64,000 nucleotides of DNA from positions 25,887 to 89,886 of the forward strand of contig JAEUUT010000055.1 of NCBI GenBank assembly GCA_016787415.1, given 5' to 3'. Below are positions 42,720-50,978 of this stretch, piece by piece. Each line of letters starts with the position of its first letter. Position 1 is the stretch's first letter. This DNA is from Saprospiraceae bacterium (GTDB taxonomy: Bacteria > Bacteroidota > Bacteroidia > Chitinophagales > Saprospiraceae). The translations under genes and the position numbers were made by a program. The notes beneath the pieces were generated by a model. The model saw only the letters and a list, made by a program, of their open reading frames with translations, was not told the origin of the DNA and made no database searches.

Positions 42720-43565
42720 TTAGTCAGTTGGATGCATGTGATAGTCGGCCAACTGGTAAATCGGTTTCCGAATAATGGAGCCGAGTTTGAGTTTGCGTTC
42801 ATCCATACATTTGGATAGTACATCCTGAAAATGGTGGGCGATAGAGCCTACAAAATGCACTGGAACGTATTGATAGCCGTTGTATTTGCATACCTGACGA
42901 TCGAGAAATTCTCCCAGGCAGTTGGATACCATTTCACGGACGAAAGGGTGTTGCAGGTTATCACCCAGAAAACGGGTAAAAGTAGCCAGGTACGCATTGG
43001 CGCCTTTTTCATAAATACGATCCTTGATGGCGTCCATTCCTTCGGGGTACGCTTCATCGAATGCAGCATTGAGGTCGGCCGGCAATTCCCGGTAGAACTT
43101 GGCGCGCAGCAAGGCTTTGCCCAGGTGCGTTCCGCTGCCTTCATCGCCCAGCAACCAGCCCAGTGAAGGTACGTTGTCGAGAATGTCGGTACCATCGTAA
43201 TAGCAACTATTGGAACCCGTACCCAGGATACAACAGATACCTGCGCTGTGTCCGCACGTAGCACGTGCCGCTGCCAGCAGGTCATGTTCTACTTCCACTT
43301 TTGCCTTGGGAAATACCGCTTGAAGGGCTTTTGCTACAATATCCGCACGATGTTCGTCGTGCACGCCGGTACCGTAAAAAAATATCTCCTTTACCTCTTT
43401 CGGGGAGAGTTTCGGCGCGAGTTGTTCTTCAACAATCGCCTTGATCTCTTCAGTGCTGTGAAAAAATGGGCTGAAACCTACCGTGTTTTCCAGCCGCTGA
43501 TCTCGTCCGCCATTCAGCAAAAGCCAATCGCATTTGGTCGAGCCACAATCTGCTATGATAACCAT
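42720..43565 (-). CDS. BadF/BadG/BcrA/BcrD-type ATPase, N-acetylglucosamine-kinase-like
   Basis: The 281-residue protein of the actin-like ATPase fold has the phosphate-1 loop ADCGSTKCDWLLLNGG (residues 5-20), a phosphate-2 region CCILGTGSNSCYYDG and the adenosine motif around HFVGSIAHHF. Relatives in Bacteroidota phosphorylate N-acetylglucosamine or similar sugars from wall turnover. The substrate is inferred. The gene precedes pfkA on the same strand by 13 nt, which joins it to sugar metabolism. Confidence 0.87.
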   Translation of the reverse strand: MVIIADCGSTKCDWLLLNGGRDQRLENTVGFSPFFHSTEEIKAIVEEQLAPKLSPKEVKEIFFYGTGVHDEHRADIVAKALQAVFPKAKVEVEHDLLAAARATCGHSAGICCILGTGSNSCYYDGTDILDNVPSLGWLLGDEGSGTHLGKALLRAKFYRELPADLNAAFDEAYPEGMDAIKDRIYEKGANAYLATFTRFLGDNLQHPFVREMVSNCLGEFLDRQVCKYNGYQYVPVHFVGSIAHHFQDVLSKCMDERKLKLGSIIRKPIYQLADYHMHPTD

Positions 43566-43690
43566 AACTAAAATCTAAAAGATTGACAATGAACGGCTTA
43601 TGGACACATGAATGCCGCTCTGCCGCAGAAAAAGTTGAGTTCGGGTACTATTTGTAAAAAATACACGAATGCCGCAAAAATAGACTATTC

Positions 43691-43875
43691 CGGTTATTAT
43701 TTAGTTATCTGTTATTAGTTATCTGTTATTAGTTATTGGTTATCGGTTATTGGTTATCGGGGGTGGTAAGGGATCATTCCTACATATATTTTGGCCACAC
43801 AAGATGGAATGCCAAGCATCTGTACAAATGGTCCCTTACCACCCCTGATAACCAATAACTGATAACTAATAACTC
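43691..43875. repeat. Heptamer-armed inverted repeat (GGTTATC family), imperfect
   Basis: The left arm (43691-43787) carries about ten GTTATCT/GTTATTA/GTTATTG words, the right arm (43818-43875) fewer. The core GGTGGTAAGGGATCATT in the left arm pairs with AATGGTCCCTTACCACC in the right, one mismatch. The loop holds TTTTGGCCACACAAGATGGA and ATGCCAAGC. It lies between a divergent pair. The remaining bases of the 389 nt gap (43566-43690, 43876-43954) show nothing recognisable. Confidence 0.9.
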
Positions 43876-43954
43876 AAAAGGCTGGCAGCAAATAGGGCAT
43901 TTATCCGTTTATCCTAGCAAGAAGTTATCTTTTTACATCAAACTTGCCTTACCG

Positions 43955-44299
43955 ATGTATCCATTTATTATACTCGACTTGCTTTGGCTGGCGGCCCCGT
44001 TTGCAGCCTATTTTTTTCAGAAGCGATCCTTCGGTTTCACCCGATCATTTGCCCTGTGGGGTGGCGTTTTGCTCGCCTGGTACTACCTGATGGGGGCATT
44101 AGGGTACACAGTAATGGGTGAAGAAGGTGATTACAACGCCTGGACTATAGGCTGGTGGATGCTGAATTTCCTGGTTTTTCAGGCATTTCGCCTGCCACAG
44201 CACCCGGCGCGCACTATCCTTGTAGCCCCCTTGCTGCTGTTCATTTGCTGTGTGTGCCTTTGGGTGATGGTGATGATGGCAGGACAACTAATGGGTTAG
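43955..44299 (+). CDS. Small integral membrane protein, unrecognised
   Basis: The 114-residue protein is almost entirely hydrophobic with about four membrane segments (FIILDLLWLAAPFAAYFF, SFALWGGVLLAWYYLMGAL, WTIGWWMLNFLVFQAF, ILVAPLLLFICCVCLWVMVM). I see no family motif. The start MYPFIILD is the only sensible one. The last codons and the TAG stop run into the flanking GTTAGTTATTAG words of a repeat arm. Function unknown. Confidence 0.7.
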   Translation: MYPFIILDLLWLAAPFAAYFFQKRSFGFTRSFALWGGVLLAWYYLMGALGYTVMGEEGDYNAWTIGWWMLNFLVFQAFRLPQHPARTILVAPLLLFICCVCLWVMVMMAGQLMG

Positions 44300-44606
44300 T
44301 TATTAGTTATCGGTTATTAGAGTGTGTCTGAAAAATACTTGCCGGTCTGCAAACGCATCTTTTGGAACCTGTCCAGCGGCTCTTTTTGGAGCAATATTAC
44401 CCAATATTCCTCTAAAAAGTAGCCTTGTTCAGAACCCAAAATCTGCTGTTTGCAACCTCGGCAGTATTTTTCAGACACACTCTAGTTATCAGGGTGGTAA
44501 AGAGACCATTCGCACATATATTTTGGCTACGCAAAAAAGAATGCCAAGCATCTGTACAAATGGTCTCTTTACCACCCTGATAACTAATAACCGATAACCG
44601 ATAACT
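44296..44606. repeat. Heptamer-armed inverted repeat (GGTTATC family) split by a MITE-like element
   Basis: The left arm is in two parts (44296-44319 and 44485-44519) with the TA-flanked element at 44318-44484 between them; the right arm is intact (44552-44606). Removing the insertion and one TA restores a sequence complementary to the right arm without a gap. The core here is GGTGGTAAAGAGACCATT. prfC takes its TAG stop from the right end. Confidence 0.93.
44318..44484. mobile_element. MITE-like element 3 with TA target duplication, nested in a repeat arm
   Basis: A 163 bp element (44320-44482) has TA on both sides (44318-44319, 44483-44484) and inverted ends GAGTGTGTCTGAAAAATAC and complement, followed inward by TGCCG and CGGCA. 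The end sequence aligns with elements 1 and 2 (pattern AGyATGTyTGrG). The intact opposite arm of the host hairpin shows the empty site with a single TA, giving direct evidence for duplication on insertion. Confidence 0.92.
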
Positions 44607-46188
44607 AAATATCGGAAGTGAAATGGAATTGCACATTGGGGAAGTTTTCCTGAGCAGTTTGCAGCACCCAGGCTGTTTCGGCGAGGAAAACCGTATTGCC
44701 ATCGTTGTCTTTGGCGATGTCCCTTTTTCTGCGGTCGAGAAATTCGGCCATGGCTTTGGGGTCTTCGGAGGTGACCCAGCAGGCTTTGTGCAGGTTGACA
44801 GGTTCGTAGCGGCATTTGGAGCCGTATTCGCTTTCGAGGCGGTGTTGAATCACTTCAAACTGGAGTTGACCTACGGTACCGATGATGCGGCGTCCGTCGC
44901 TCTGCCGAGTGAACATTTGCGCTACGCCTTCGTCCATGAGTTGTTCCAGGCCTTTGGCAAACTGTTTTTGTTTGAGCGGATCGGCATTTTCCACATACCG
45001 GAATTGTTCGGGCGAGAAAGAAGGAATGCCCTTGAAATGCAGCATTTCGCCTTCGGTGAGCGTATCGCCGATTTTGAAATTGCCTGAATCGTAGAGACCA
45101 ACCACATCGCCCGGATAGGCTTCTTCCAGCAGCGTTTTTTTGGAAGCCATGAACATGGTTGGGTTGGGAAATTTCATATCGCGGCCGAGGCGAATGTGCC
45201 GGTAGTTTTTATTGCGTTCAAATTTGCCGGAACAAATGCGCAGGAACGCGATGCGGTCGCGGTGGCGCGGATCCATATTGGCAAAAATCTTAAACACAAA
45301 ACCGCTGAACTTCTCTTCTTCCGGCGTCACCAGGCGCTCTTCGGTATGGCGAGGCAGTGGTGTGGGCGCGATTTCCACGAAGCAATCAAGCATCTCTTTT
45401 ACCCCGAAATTATTGACAGCCGAGCCAAAAAACACCGGGCAGATGTTACCACTCAGGTAATCTTCTTTTTTAAATTCCGGATAAACGGTTTCCACTACTT
45501 CCACTTCTTCGCGGAGTTCGCGGGCAGCGCTGTCGCCAATGTGTTTTTCCAGGTCAGGGCTGGCGAGGTCTTCAAAAACAATGATGTCCTCGTCTTCCTG
45601 TTTGCTGTGCGGATTGAACAACACCAGTTTGCGCTCGTACAGGTTGTATACACCTTTGAAGCGCTGTCCCATGCCAATGGGCCACGACAGCGGGCGCACT
45701 TTCACATCCAGTTTTTGTTCGATTTCGTCGAGCAGATCGAATGCGTCTTTGCCCTCGCGGTCCATTTTATTGACAAAGAAAATGATCGGCGTATCGCGCA
45801 TGCGGCAGACTTTGGTGAGTTTTTCCGTCTGCTTTTCCACACCATTGGCTACGTCGACCACCACAATAGCCGAGTCGACGGCCGTCAGGGTGCGGTAGGT
45901 ATCTTCTGCAAAGTCTTCGTGGCCCGGCGTATCCAGGATGTTGATTTGCAGGTTTCTGTAATCGAAGCCCATCACCGAGGTGCTCACCGAGATACCGCGC
46001 TGGCGTTCGATCTCCATGAAGTCGGACACGGTGCTTTTTTTGATCTTGTTGCTTTTTACCGCGCCCGCTGTTTGTATGGCGCCGCCAAAAAGCAGCAGTT
46101 TCTCCGTCAGGGTGGTTTTACCGGCGTCGGGGTGGGCCACAATGGCAAAGGTGCGGCGGCGGTGGAGTTCGGAAATATACTCTGACAT
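44605..46188 (-). CDS. prfC: Peptide chain release factor 3
   Basis: The 527-residue GTPase recycles RF1 and RF2 from the ribosome. G1 is [15 protein letters not shown] (18-32), followed by the switch region [31 protein letters not shown] (G3) and NKMDREGKD (G4). The length and the RF3-type domains II and III, ending [16 protein letters not shown], separate it from EF-G. I took the ATG at 46188 ([17 protein letters not shown]); a longer frame to 46320 reads through GAGGTGA repeats as Ser-Pro-Leu-Thr units and is not real. The TAG stop is in a repeat arm. Confidence 0.96.
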   Translation of the reverse strand: MSEYISELHRRRTFAIVAHPDAGKTTLTEKLLLFGGAIQTAGAVKSNKIKKSTVSDFMEIERQRGISVSTSVMGFDYRNLQINILDTPGHEDFAEDTYRTLTAVDSAIVVVDVANGVEKQTEKLTKVCRMRDTPIIFFVNKMDREGKDAFDLLDEIEQKLDVKVRPLSWPIGMGQRFKGVYNLYERKLVLFNPHSKQEDEDIIVFEDLASPDLEKHIGDSAARELREEVEVVETVYPEFKKEDYLSGNICPVFFGSAVNNFGVKEMLDCFVEIAPTPLPRHTEERLVTPEEEKFSGFVFKIFANMDPRHRDRIAFLRICSGKFERNKNYRHIRLGRDMKFPNPTMFMASKKTLLEEAYPGDVVGLYDSGNFKIGDTLTEGEMLHFKGIPSFSPEQFRYVENADPLKQKQFAKGLEQLMDEGVAQMFTRQSDGRRIIGTVGQLQFEVIQHRLESEYGSKCRYEPVNLHKACWVTSEDPKAMAEFLDRRKRDIAKDNDGNTVFLAETAWVLQTAQENFPNVQFHFTSDI

Positions 46189-46190
46189 GT

Positions 46191-46262
46191 TTAGAGGTGA
46201 GAGGTGAGAGGTGAGAGGTGAGACGGTGAGAGGTGAGACGAAAGGCGGTGAGAGGTGAGGCT
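46191..46262. repeat. Single-arm heptamer run (GAGGTGA) before prfC
   Basis: About nine GAGGTGA-type words with small interruptions (ACGGTGA, ACGAAAGGCG) abut the prfC start codon. I see no complementary arm before 46330. The leader of prfC must include it. Confidence 0.85.
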
Positions 46263-46343
46263 TCTCACAGCCCGAAAAACGGGCGCAAAGGTATGGCTTT
46301 GCATTCAATTTTTGGCACAAGTGGTATAATTTGAAGGGTTGTG

Positions 46344-46351
46344 TACTTTTG
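46344..46351 (+). promoter_or_regulatory. Candidate -7 promoter box of the 46382 gene
   Basis: TACTTTTG matches TAnnTTTG exactly, 31 nt before the start codon. No TTTG stands at the ideal -33 distance. Confidence 0.4.
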
Positions 46352-46381
46352 CCTTCTTCTTTTCAAATACGATCTGGAAAC

Positions 46382-46681
46382 ATGACATTTTTGCTAAAAA
46401 TCGTCTATTACGGGCTCATGGCTGCCACCAGCCTGGGCACCCTGTTTTTCTTCGGTTCTTCTTTGATTGGCCTTGGAAATGGCAGTGTAAAAATCGGCGA
46501 ACGTCTGTGTATGCTCGTTGCTTCTTTAGCCGCCGCGTCAATCCTGTATTATGCGTATCGCATTGGTCACGTCCAGGAAGCCTGGGGAAGCGGCATCGCT
46601 TATGTGTTTGCAGCGCTTGTTGCTTTTCTGGTGATCTACATCGGCGGAATTTTTGCTTTTGTGAAAGTACACTGGCAGTAG
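46382..46681 (+). CDS. Small membrane protein, unrecognised, 99 residues
   Basis: The product has three likely membrane segments (IVYYGLMAATSLGTLFFFG, LCMLVASLAAASILYYAY, GIAYVFAALVAFLVIYIGG) and a short C-terminal tail FAFVKVHWQ. I chose the ATG at 46382 (MTFLLKIVYYG) rather than the upstream in-frame codon at 46331, since the promoter box lies between them. No family assigned. The TAG stop directly precedes GAGGTGA words of a repeat. Confidence 0.65.
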   Translation: MTFLLKIVYYGLMAATSLGTLFFFGSSLIGLGNGSVKIGERLCMLVASLAAASILYYAYRIGHVQEAWGSGIAYVFAALVAFLVIYIGGIFAFVKVHWQ

Positions 46682-46940
46682 TGAGAGGTGAGAGGTGAGA
46701 GGTGAGAGGTCGTAGAGTGTGCCGATTTGCTCTTGGGATTTTGTAGTGAAAATACCTTATTAACATCTTTTAAAGAAATTACTTTTGCCCCGAAAATGGA
46801 GAGCGAGCGTAGATTATACAGGTTCTCTTGCACAACTTGTTCATCGAGCGTATACGGCTTCAATTGCACAATTTGTAAACCGAAGCGGCACACTCTACAA
46901 TCTCTCACTTCTCACTTCTCACTTCTCACCTCTCACCTCT
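46681..46940. repeat. Heptamer-armed inverted repeat (GAGGTGA family) with a long loop carrying a promoter
   Basis: The left arm (46681-46724) has GAGGTGA words and the core CGTAGAGTGTGCCG; the right arm (46886-46940) has the complement with GAGAAGT variants. The loop is about 160 nt, unusually long, and contains TACTTTTG at 46790-46797, a -7 promoter match pointing at nspC. Confidence 0.9.
46790..46797 (+). promoter_or_regulatory. Candidate promoter of nspC inside a repeat loop
   Basis: TACTTTTG matches TAnnTTTG exactly, with TTTT 18-19 nt upstream in place of TTTG. Transcription from it would begin with the right arm of the surrounding inverted repeat in the leader, with no left arm to pair with. 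Confidence 0.5.
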
Positions 46941-46944
46941 AAAG

Positions 46945-48084
46945 ATGGATATTAAAAAAATCCCTTCTCCCTGTTTTGTGCTCGATGAAGCACGTTTCCG
47001 CCAGAATCTGTCGCTGATACAACGCGTGCAAAAAGAAGCGGGTGTTCAGATCATTCTTGCGTTCAAGGGATTTGCCATGTGGAGCGCATTTCCGATCGTA
47101 AGGGAATATGTACACGGTGCAACGGCCTCTTCTTTGAGCGAAGCGCGCTTGTGTTTTGAGGAAATGAAAACCAAAGCACACACCTATGCTGTGGCGTATG
47201 CGCCGCGCGAGTTTGGAAAAATACTGGGGTATTCGAGCCATGTAACCTTTAATTCTATAGGACAGTATCGCCGTTTTCGCAAGAAAGTAGCGGCAGCAAA
47301 AGAACCGGTAAGCACTGGCATCCGGGTCAATCCGGGATGGTCGCCGGTTGGAACCGCGTTGTACAACCCGGCCTCTCCGGGGTCGCGGCTCGGTGAACCC
47401 GTTGAAAATTTTAAAGGAAAACTGCCCGAAGGCATCGAAGGGCTGCACTTCCATACGCTTTGCGAAAGCAGCAGTTACGACCTGGAAAAAACGCTGGAAT
47501 ACTTTGAAGGGCAGTTCGGCGCTTTTTTGCCGCAGTTGAAATGGGTCAATTTTGGCGGCGGCCACCTCATGACCCGAAAAGGATATGACGTAGAGCACCT
47601 GATCAGTGTGCTCAAATCCTTCAAAAAACGCCATCCTCACCTGCATGTGCTGCTCGAACCAGGTAGCGCTTTTGCCTGGGATACCGGCGTACTGGTGTCG
47701 AGCGTACTCGATATCGTACACAACAAAAAAGTAAAAACGGCTATTCTGGATGTTTCCTTCACGGCGCACATGCCCGATACCCTGGAAATGCCGTATCGCC
47801 CACGTGTGCAAGGTGCATCGGAAGAACCCCTTGCCGGGCAGCCTCAGTACCGGCTGGGAGGGGTGAGTTGCCTCAGCGGCGACTTCCTGGAAGCGTATTC
47901 CTTTGAAAAGCCGCTAAAAGTGGGTCAGAAAGTCGTTTTTGAAGACATGATCCACTATACCATGGTAAAAACCAGCACTTTTAACGGCGTTACCCACCCT
48001 TCCATCGCCATTTGGCGACAGGATGGCACGCTGGATGTGGTGCGCCGGTTTGGGTACAATGATTACAAACGGCGTTTGTCGTAA
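46945..48084 (+). CDS. nspC: Carboxynorspermidine decarboxylase
   Basis: The 379-residue PLP enzyme of the alanine-racemase-like fold (group III decarboxylase branch) decarboxylates carboxynorspermidine or carboxyspermidine. Characteristic stretches are IPSPCFVLDEARFRQNL, ILAFKGFAMWS with the PLP-binding Lys41, IEGLHFHTLCESSSYDL, WVNFGGGHLMTRKGYD and VLLEPGSAFAWDTG. It makes spermidine-type polyamines by the pathway common in Bacteroidota. The partner carboxynorspermidine dehydrogenase is not in the window. The right arm of the repeat ends 4 nt before its start. Confidence 0.92.
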   Translation: MDIKKIPSPCFVLDEARFRQNLSLIQRVQKEAGVQIILAFKGFAMWSAFPIVREYVHGATASSLSEARLCFEEMKTKAHTYAVAYAPREFGKILGYSSHVTFNSIGQYRRFRKKVAAAKEPVSTGIRVNPGWSPVGTALYNPASPGSRLGEPVENFKGKLPEGIEGLHFHTLCESSSYDLEKTLEYFEGQFGAFLPQLKWVNFGGGHLMTRKGYDVEHLISVLKSFKKRHPHLHVLLEPGSAFAWDTGVLVSSVLDIVHNKKVKTAILDVSFTAHMPDTLEMPYRPRVQGASEEPLAGQPQYRLGGVSCLSGDFLEAYSFEKPLKVGQKVVFEDMIHYTMVKTSTFNGVTHPSIAIWRQDGTLDVVRRFGYNDYKRRLS

Positions 48085-48087
48085 TGT

Positions 48088-48159
48088 AACGCTGGCAGGG
48101 TTTCAAACGCAGGCAGGGTTTCGAACCCTGCCTGCGTTGTGACAAACCCTGCCAGCGTT
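48088..48159. repeat. Nested palindromic repeat with AACGCTGGCAGGGTTT arms
   Basis: The outer pair is AACGCTGGCAGGGTTT (48088-48103) and AAACCCTGCCAGCGTT (48144-48159); the inner pair is AACGCAGGCAGGGTTT (48106-48121) and AACCCTGCCTGCGTT (48124-48138). The two pairs differ by one base (CTGGC against CAGGC), changed on both sides of each pair. A related element is at 28389-28439. It lies between two convergent genes. Confidence 0.93.
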
Positions 48160-48168
48160 GTAGTACCC

Positions 48169-48309
48169 TTATTTCACAAAGAAGAAATACATCAACACCA
48201 TCAGCGCGATGGTAGCAATTACGAGTACGGTGACGAACTTACGCCGGTCTTCGGAATCCTGTGCAGCATATTTGTTCGACGATTTGCCTCCTTTCGACTT
48301 AGTAGACAT
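48169..48309 (-). CDS. Single-span 46-residue membrane protein
   Basis: The product has a polar, basic N-terminal half (MSTKSKGGKSSNKYAAQ then DSEDRRK) and one C-terminal membrane segment (VTVLVIATIALMVLMYFFFVK), the layout of a tail-anchored protein. I chose the ATG at 48309; the in-frame extension to 48423 has no hydrophobic or family character. Function unknown. The layout resembles small Sec- or respiratory-complex subunits but no match is claimed. Confidence 0.65.
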   Translation of the reverse strand: MSTKSKGGKSSNKYAAQDSEDRRKFVTVLVIATIALMVLMYFFFVK

Positions 48310-48478
48310 GATGTAGAATTTTTTATGGTGAAGGTTAAGAAGTTGTCTTTTCAGGATTGGACGTTTGGTTGATTCCCGGGGTGTTTTCAGATTGCAAATA
48401 TCATTGTTCCCACGAATTTTCAAAATGATGTCCGTCAGTAGTTCTGCTGGAAATGGATATTTCTTTTTAGAAAAAATA

Positions 48479-50122
48479 TCAATGCAGTCCCTGCTCGCGG
48501 AAAATCCGGTTCAACCATTTGATCATCAGCGACAAGGCCAACGTAGCCAGGCCCAGGAGGGCAAAATTGACCCAGAAAAAGGCCGCTTTATCGTCATACC
48601 GATCCCACATGGTGGCCAAAACTCCACTTAGTTTATTTCCTAATGAAGTAGCCAGTTGCCAGCCTCCCATCATGAGGCCGGTAAGGTGGCGGGGCGACAT
48701 CTTGGACACCATCGATAGCCCCATGGGACTCAGGCACAATTCGCCGACGGTAATAACCCCGTAAGATCCCACCAGCCACCAGGCCGACGCTTTGTCGGCC
48801 CCATTGTGACACACATAAACGGCCGTTACCATAACCAGGGTAGAAAGTGCTGATATGGCCAGTCCCCACCAGATTTTTCCGGGTGTCGTAGGTTCTTTAC
48901 CTCGTTTTCTCAGCCAGGAGAAGGCAAAAATGATCAGTGGGGTGAGCGCAACCACGAAAAACGGGTTGACTGACTGGTATATTTCCGTAGAAATAAGCGC
49001 CATTTCCTGCCCTTGGGGCGGCCGTTCCGCCTCCGGCACATTTTTGAAATACGGGTTGATCGTAGCGATTTTGACAATATTGTTGCCGGCATCCCGCTCC
49101 GTACGGAATTGCTCGTCGTACTTGGGATATTGAGCCGTATCGGTCGTCACGATCTGCGCCATTTTCAGGTCGGTGGCGGCTCCTTTCGCCCAGGTCGGCA
49201 TGGCGCGGTCGGTGTAAAACTCTGCCCAGGTGGTCAGCGCTGTACCGTTTTGCTTAAAAATAGCCCAAAACATAATTACGACAGCATACACCGACAGCAG
49301 GGCTTTGATGCGCGGTTTATCTTCCGCCGCTGCATTGCGCAGGGTCCAGATGTAAAACCCGATCACCGGCAGGCTGCCCAACAGGAAAGCATCCGTAGAA
49401 TCGGAGCCAAAGATGTTGTCAGGAATCATCCAGGCCAACACGCCCGTCGCCACGGCAGGCAACAACACAGAACTCAGCAGGCGCCCTACCCCGAACTGGT
49501 CGTCCGGACTTTTTTCTTTCACCACATCGGCATGCGCATAGTGTTTCATGCCTACCAAAAACACCACTACACCGATAAACATACCCACGCCGGCTGCAGC
49601 GAATGCCGCTCCCCAGCCGATGTTCCAGCGTAGCCAGGCCGCAAAAAAGTTGCACACCAGCGCCCCAATATTGATACCCATATAAAAAATGTTGTAGCCG
49701 GTGTCTTTGAGTTCCCGATAGCGGTCTTCATTGTATAAATTGCCTAGCAACACGGAAATATTGGGCTTGAAAAAGCCGTTTCCCAAAATCATAATGGCCA
49801 GCGAGGTGTAAAACGAGGCAAAATTGTTCGGTATGGCCAGCATCAAATATCCCGCGCCCATCAATACACCGCCCAAAACGATACTCACCCGATACCCTAG
49901 CAGCCTGTCTGCCAGCAAGCCTCCTATAAATGGCGTGAGGTACACCAATGCGATAAAGGTGCCGAAGATGTCAGATGCATGCGCTCGATCCAGCGACAGT
50001 CCGCCACGTTGAGAATCAGTCATGTACAGCACAAAAATGCCGATCATCAGGTAGTAGCCGAAACGTTCCCACATTTCAGTGAAAAAGAGGAAAGGCAGGC
50101 CGGAAGGGTGTTTTTTGAACAT
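48479..50122 (-). CDS. POT/PTR-family proton-coupled oligopeptide transporter
   Basis: The 547-residue protein has about 12-14 membrane segments and the E-x-x-E-R motif in LFFTEMWERFGYYLMIG, which couples proton and peptide binding. Other marks are LTPFIGGLLADRLLGYR and GNGFFKPNISVLLGNLY in the first half and SYGVITVGELCLSPMGLSMV in the second. It imports di- and tripeptides across the inner membrane. The start codon directly abuts a repeat. Between segments 8 and 9 there is an extra soluble loop (FYTDRAMPTWAKGA to EMALISTEI). Confidence 0.94.
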   Translation of the reverse strand: MFKKHPSGLPFLFFTEMWERFGYYLMIGIFVLYMTDSQRGGLSLDRAHASDIFGTFIALVYLTPFIGGLLADRLLGYRVSIVLGGVLMGAGYLMLAIPNNFASFYTSLAIMILGNGFFKPNISVLLGNLYNEDRYRELKDTGYNIFYMGINIGALVCNFFAAWLRWNIGWGAAFAAAGVGMFIGVVVFLVGMKHYAHADVVKEKSPDDQFGVGRLLSSVLLPAVATGVLAWMIPDNIFGSDSTDAFLLGSLPVIGFYIWTLRNAAAEDKPRIKALLSVYAVVIMFWAIFKQNGTALTTWAEFYTDRAMPTWAKGAATDLKMAQIVTTDTAQYPKYDEQFRTERDAGNNIVKIATINPYFKNVPEAERPPQGQEMALISTEIYQSVNPFFVVALTPLIIFAFSWLRKRGKEPTTPGKIWWGLAISALSTLVMVTAVYVCHNGADKASAWWLVGSYGVITVGELCLSPMGLSMVSKMSPRHLTGLMMGGWQLATSLGNKLSGVLATMWDRYDDKAAFFWVNFALLGLATLALSLMIKWLNRIFREQGLH

Positions 50123-50123
50123 A

Positions 50124-50312
50124 GATAGTGAGTAGTGAGTAGTGAGTAGTGAGTAGTGAGAGGTGGGAAGTGAGAGGTGAGAGAAGTTAGAGGTGAGAGG
50201 TGGGAAGTGAGAGGTGAGAATACGTAGAGTGTACCGCTTCGTTCAAAAAAATCGTTGGGCGAAGCGGTACACTCTACGCATTCTCACCTCTCACTTCCCA
50301 CCTCTCACCTCT
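50124..50312. repeat. Compound heptamer repeat: GTAGTGA run, then GAGGTGA-armed inverted repeat
   Basis: First come about five GTAGTGA words (50127-50160), then GAGGTGA/GGGAAGT words. The inverted repeat proper has arms 50189-50241 and 50260-50312, matching at 52 of 53 positions, with the core CGTAGAGTGTACCGCTTCG at an 18-nt loop. It lies between two divergent genes, directly abutting the transporter start codon. Confidence 0.95.
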
Positions 50313-50356
50313 GATAAACAGCAAATGTAAAAAATGATTTGTAAGCCGCTCCTTCC

Positions 50357-50364
50357 TATCTTTG
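50357..50364 (+). promoter_or_regulatory. Candidate promoter of the 50411 gene
   Basis: TATCTTTG is an exact TAnnTTTG match, with TTTG at 50338-50341 (15 nt spacing, shorter than ideal). The leader would be about 40 nt. Confidence 0.5.
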
Positions 50365-50410
50365 CCGGACAAATACTGTTTTAAAATTTTTCAGCAATCA
50401 GATTCGACGC

Positions 50411-50854
50411 ATGTTACAAAAAGTTTTGTTGACGATTCTCCTTTCGATGATATGTGTGGCCGGCGTAATGGCACAGCAACCAACCACCACACCAGAAGGC
50501 CCATCTTTTACGCCTCCAGCAGCGCAACACGCCGACAGTGTGATGGTGACCATCATTTTAAAACACCAGCAGGATAAAAACCTGGCCGAAATCCGCCGTA
50601 TTCTGGAAGCGCAGGGATTTTGGGATATGTTTCCGCCGGAAGATGCCCGCGTGGTATCCTGGACGCTTGCCATGGGTGTAGGCCACATCATTACGCTACA
50701 GGTGCCTGCCGGGGCCGTACGCCGACTCAACCTGGCCATCGAAAACGGCGCCTGGGGTGCTTACGACTCTGAAATTTACCTCTCATACGATTACATGCCT
50801 GTCTGGAAAGACTATGTCGAAAAGCGCGAAGACGCCAAGGCCGACCGGAATTAA
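50411..50854 (+). CDS. Secreted protein, unrecognised, 147 residues
   Basis: The protein starts with a signal peptide (MLQKVLLTILLSMICVAGVMAQ, cleavage after Ala), then a Pro/Thr-rich linker (PTTTPEGPSFTPP) and a compact alpha/beta region of about 100 residues (DSVMVTIILKHQQDKNLAEI, GHIITLQVPAGAVRRLNLAI, GAWGAYDSEIYLSYDY). The pattern of an IILKHQQDKNLAEIRRIL helix and two strands resembles small ferredoxin-like folds, but no family is assigned. It is presumably periplasmic. It precedes the AsmA-like gene by 124 nt. Confidence 0.75.
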   Translation: MLQKVLLTILLSMICVAGVMAQQPTTTPEGPSFTPPAAQHADSVMVTIILKHQQDKNLAEIRRILEAQGFWDMFPPEDARVVSWTLAMGVGHIITLQVPAGAVRRLNLAIENGAWGAYDSEIYLSYDYMPVWKDYVEKREDAKADRN

Positions 50855-50978
50855 GAATTGTTTGAGTGAAACTTAAAAGAATTCTAACATTTGTAGTGGC
50901 AACTTTTGCCCTCCCTATTCGTTTTGATACAAATGTTGCAAGGCCAGAAGACCTCGCACGGACGTCTATTTTATTTTT

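Noticed and set aside
46189..46320. N-terminal extension of prfC containing Ser-Pro-Leu-Thr units
   Set aside because: It is translation of GAGGTGA heptamers on the open strand; RF3 starts at MSEYISELH.
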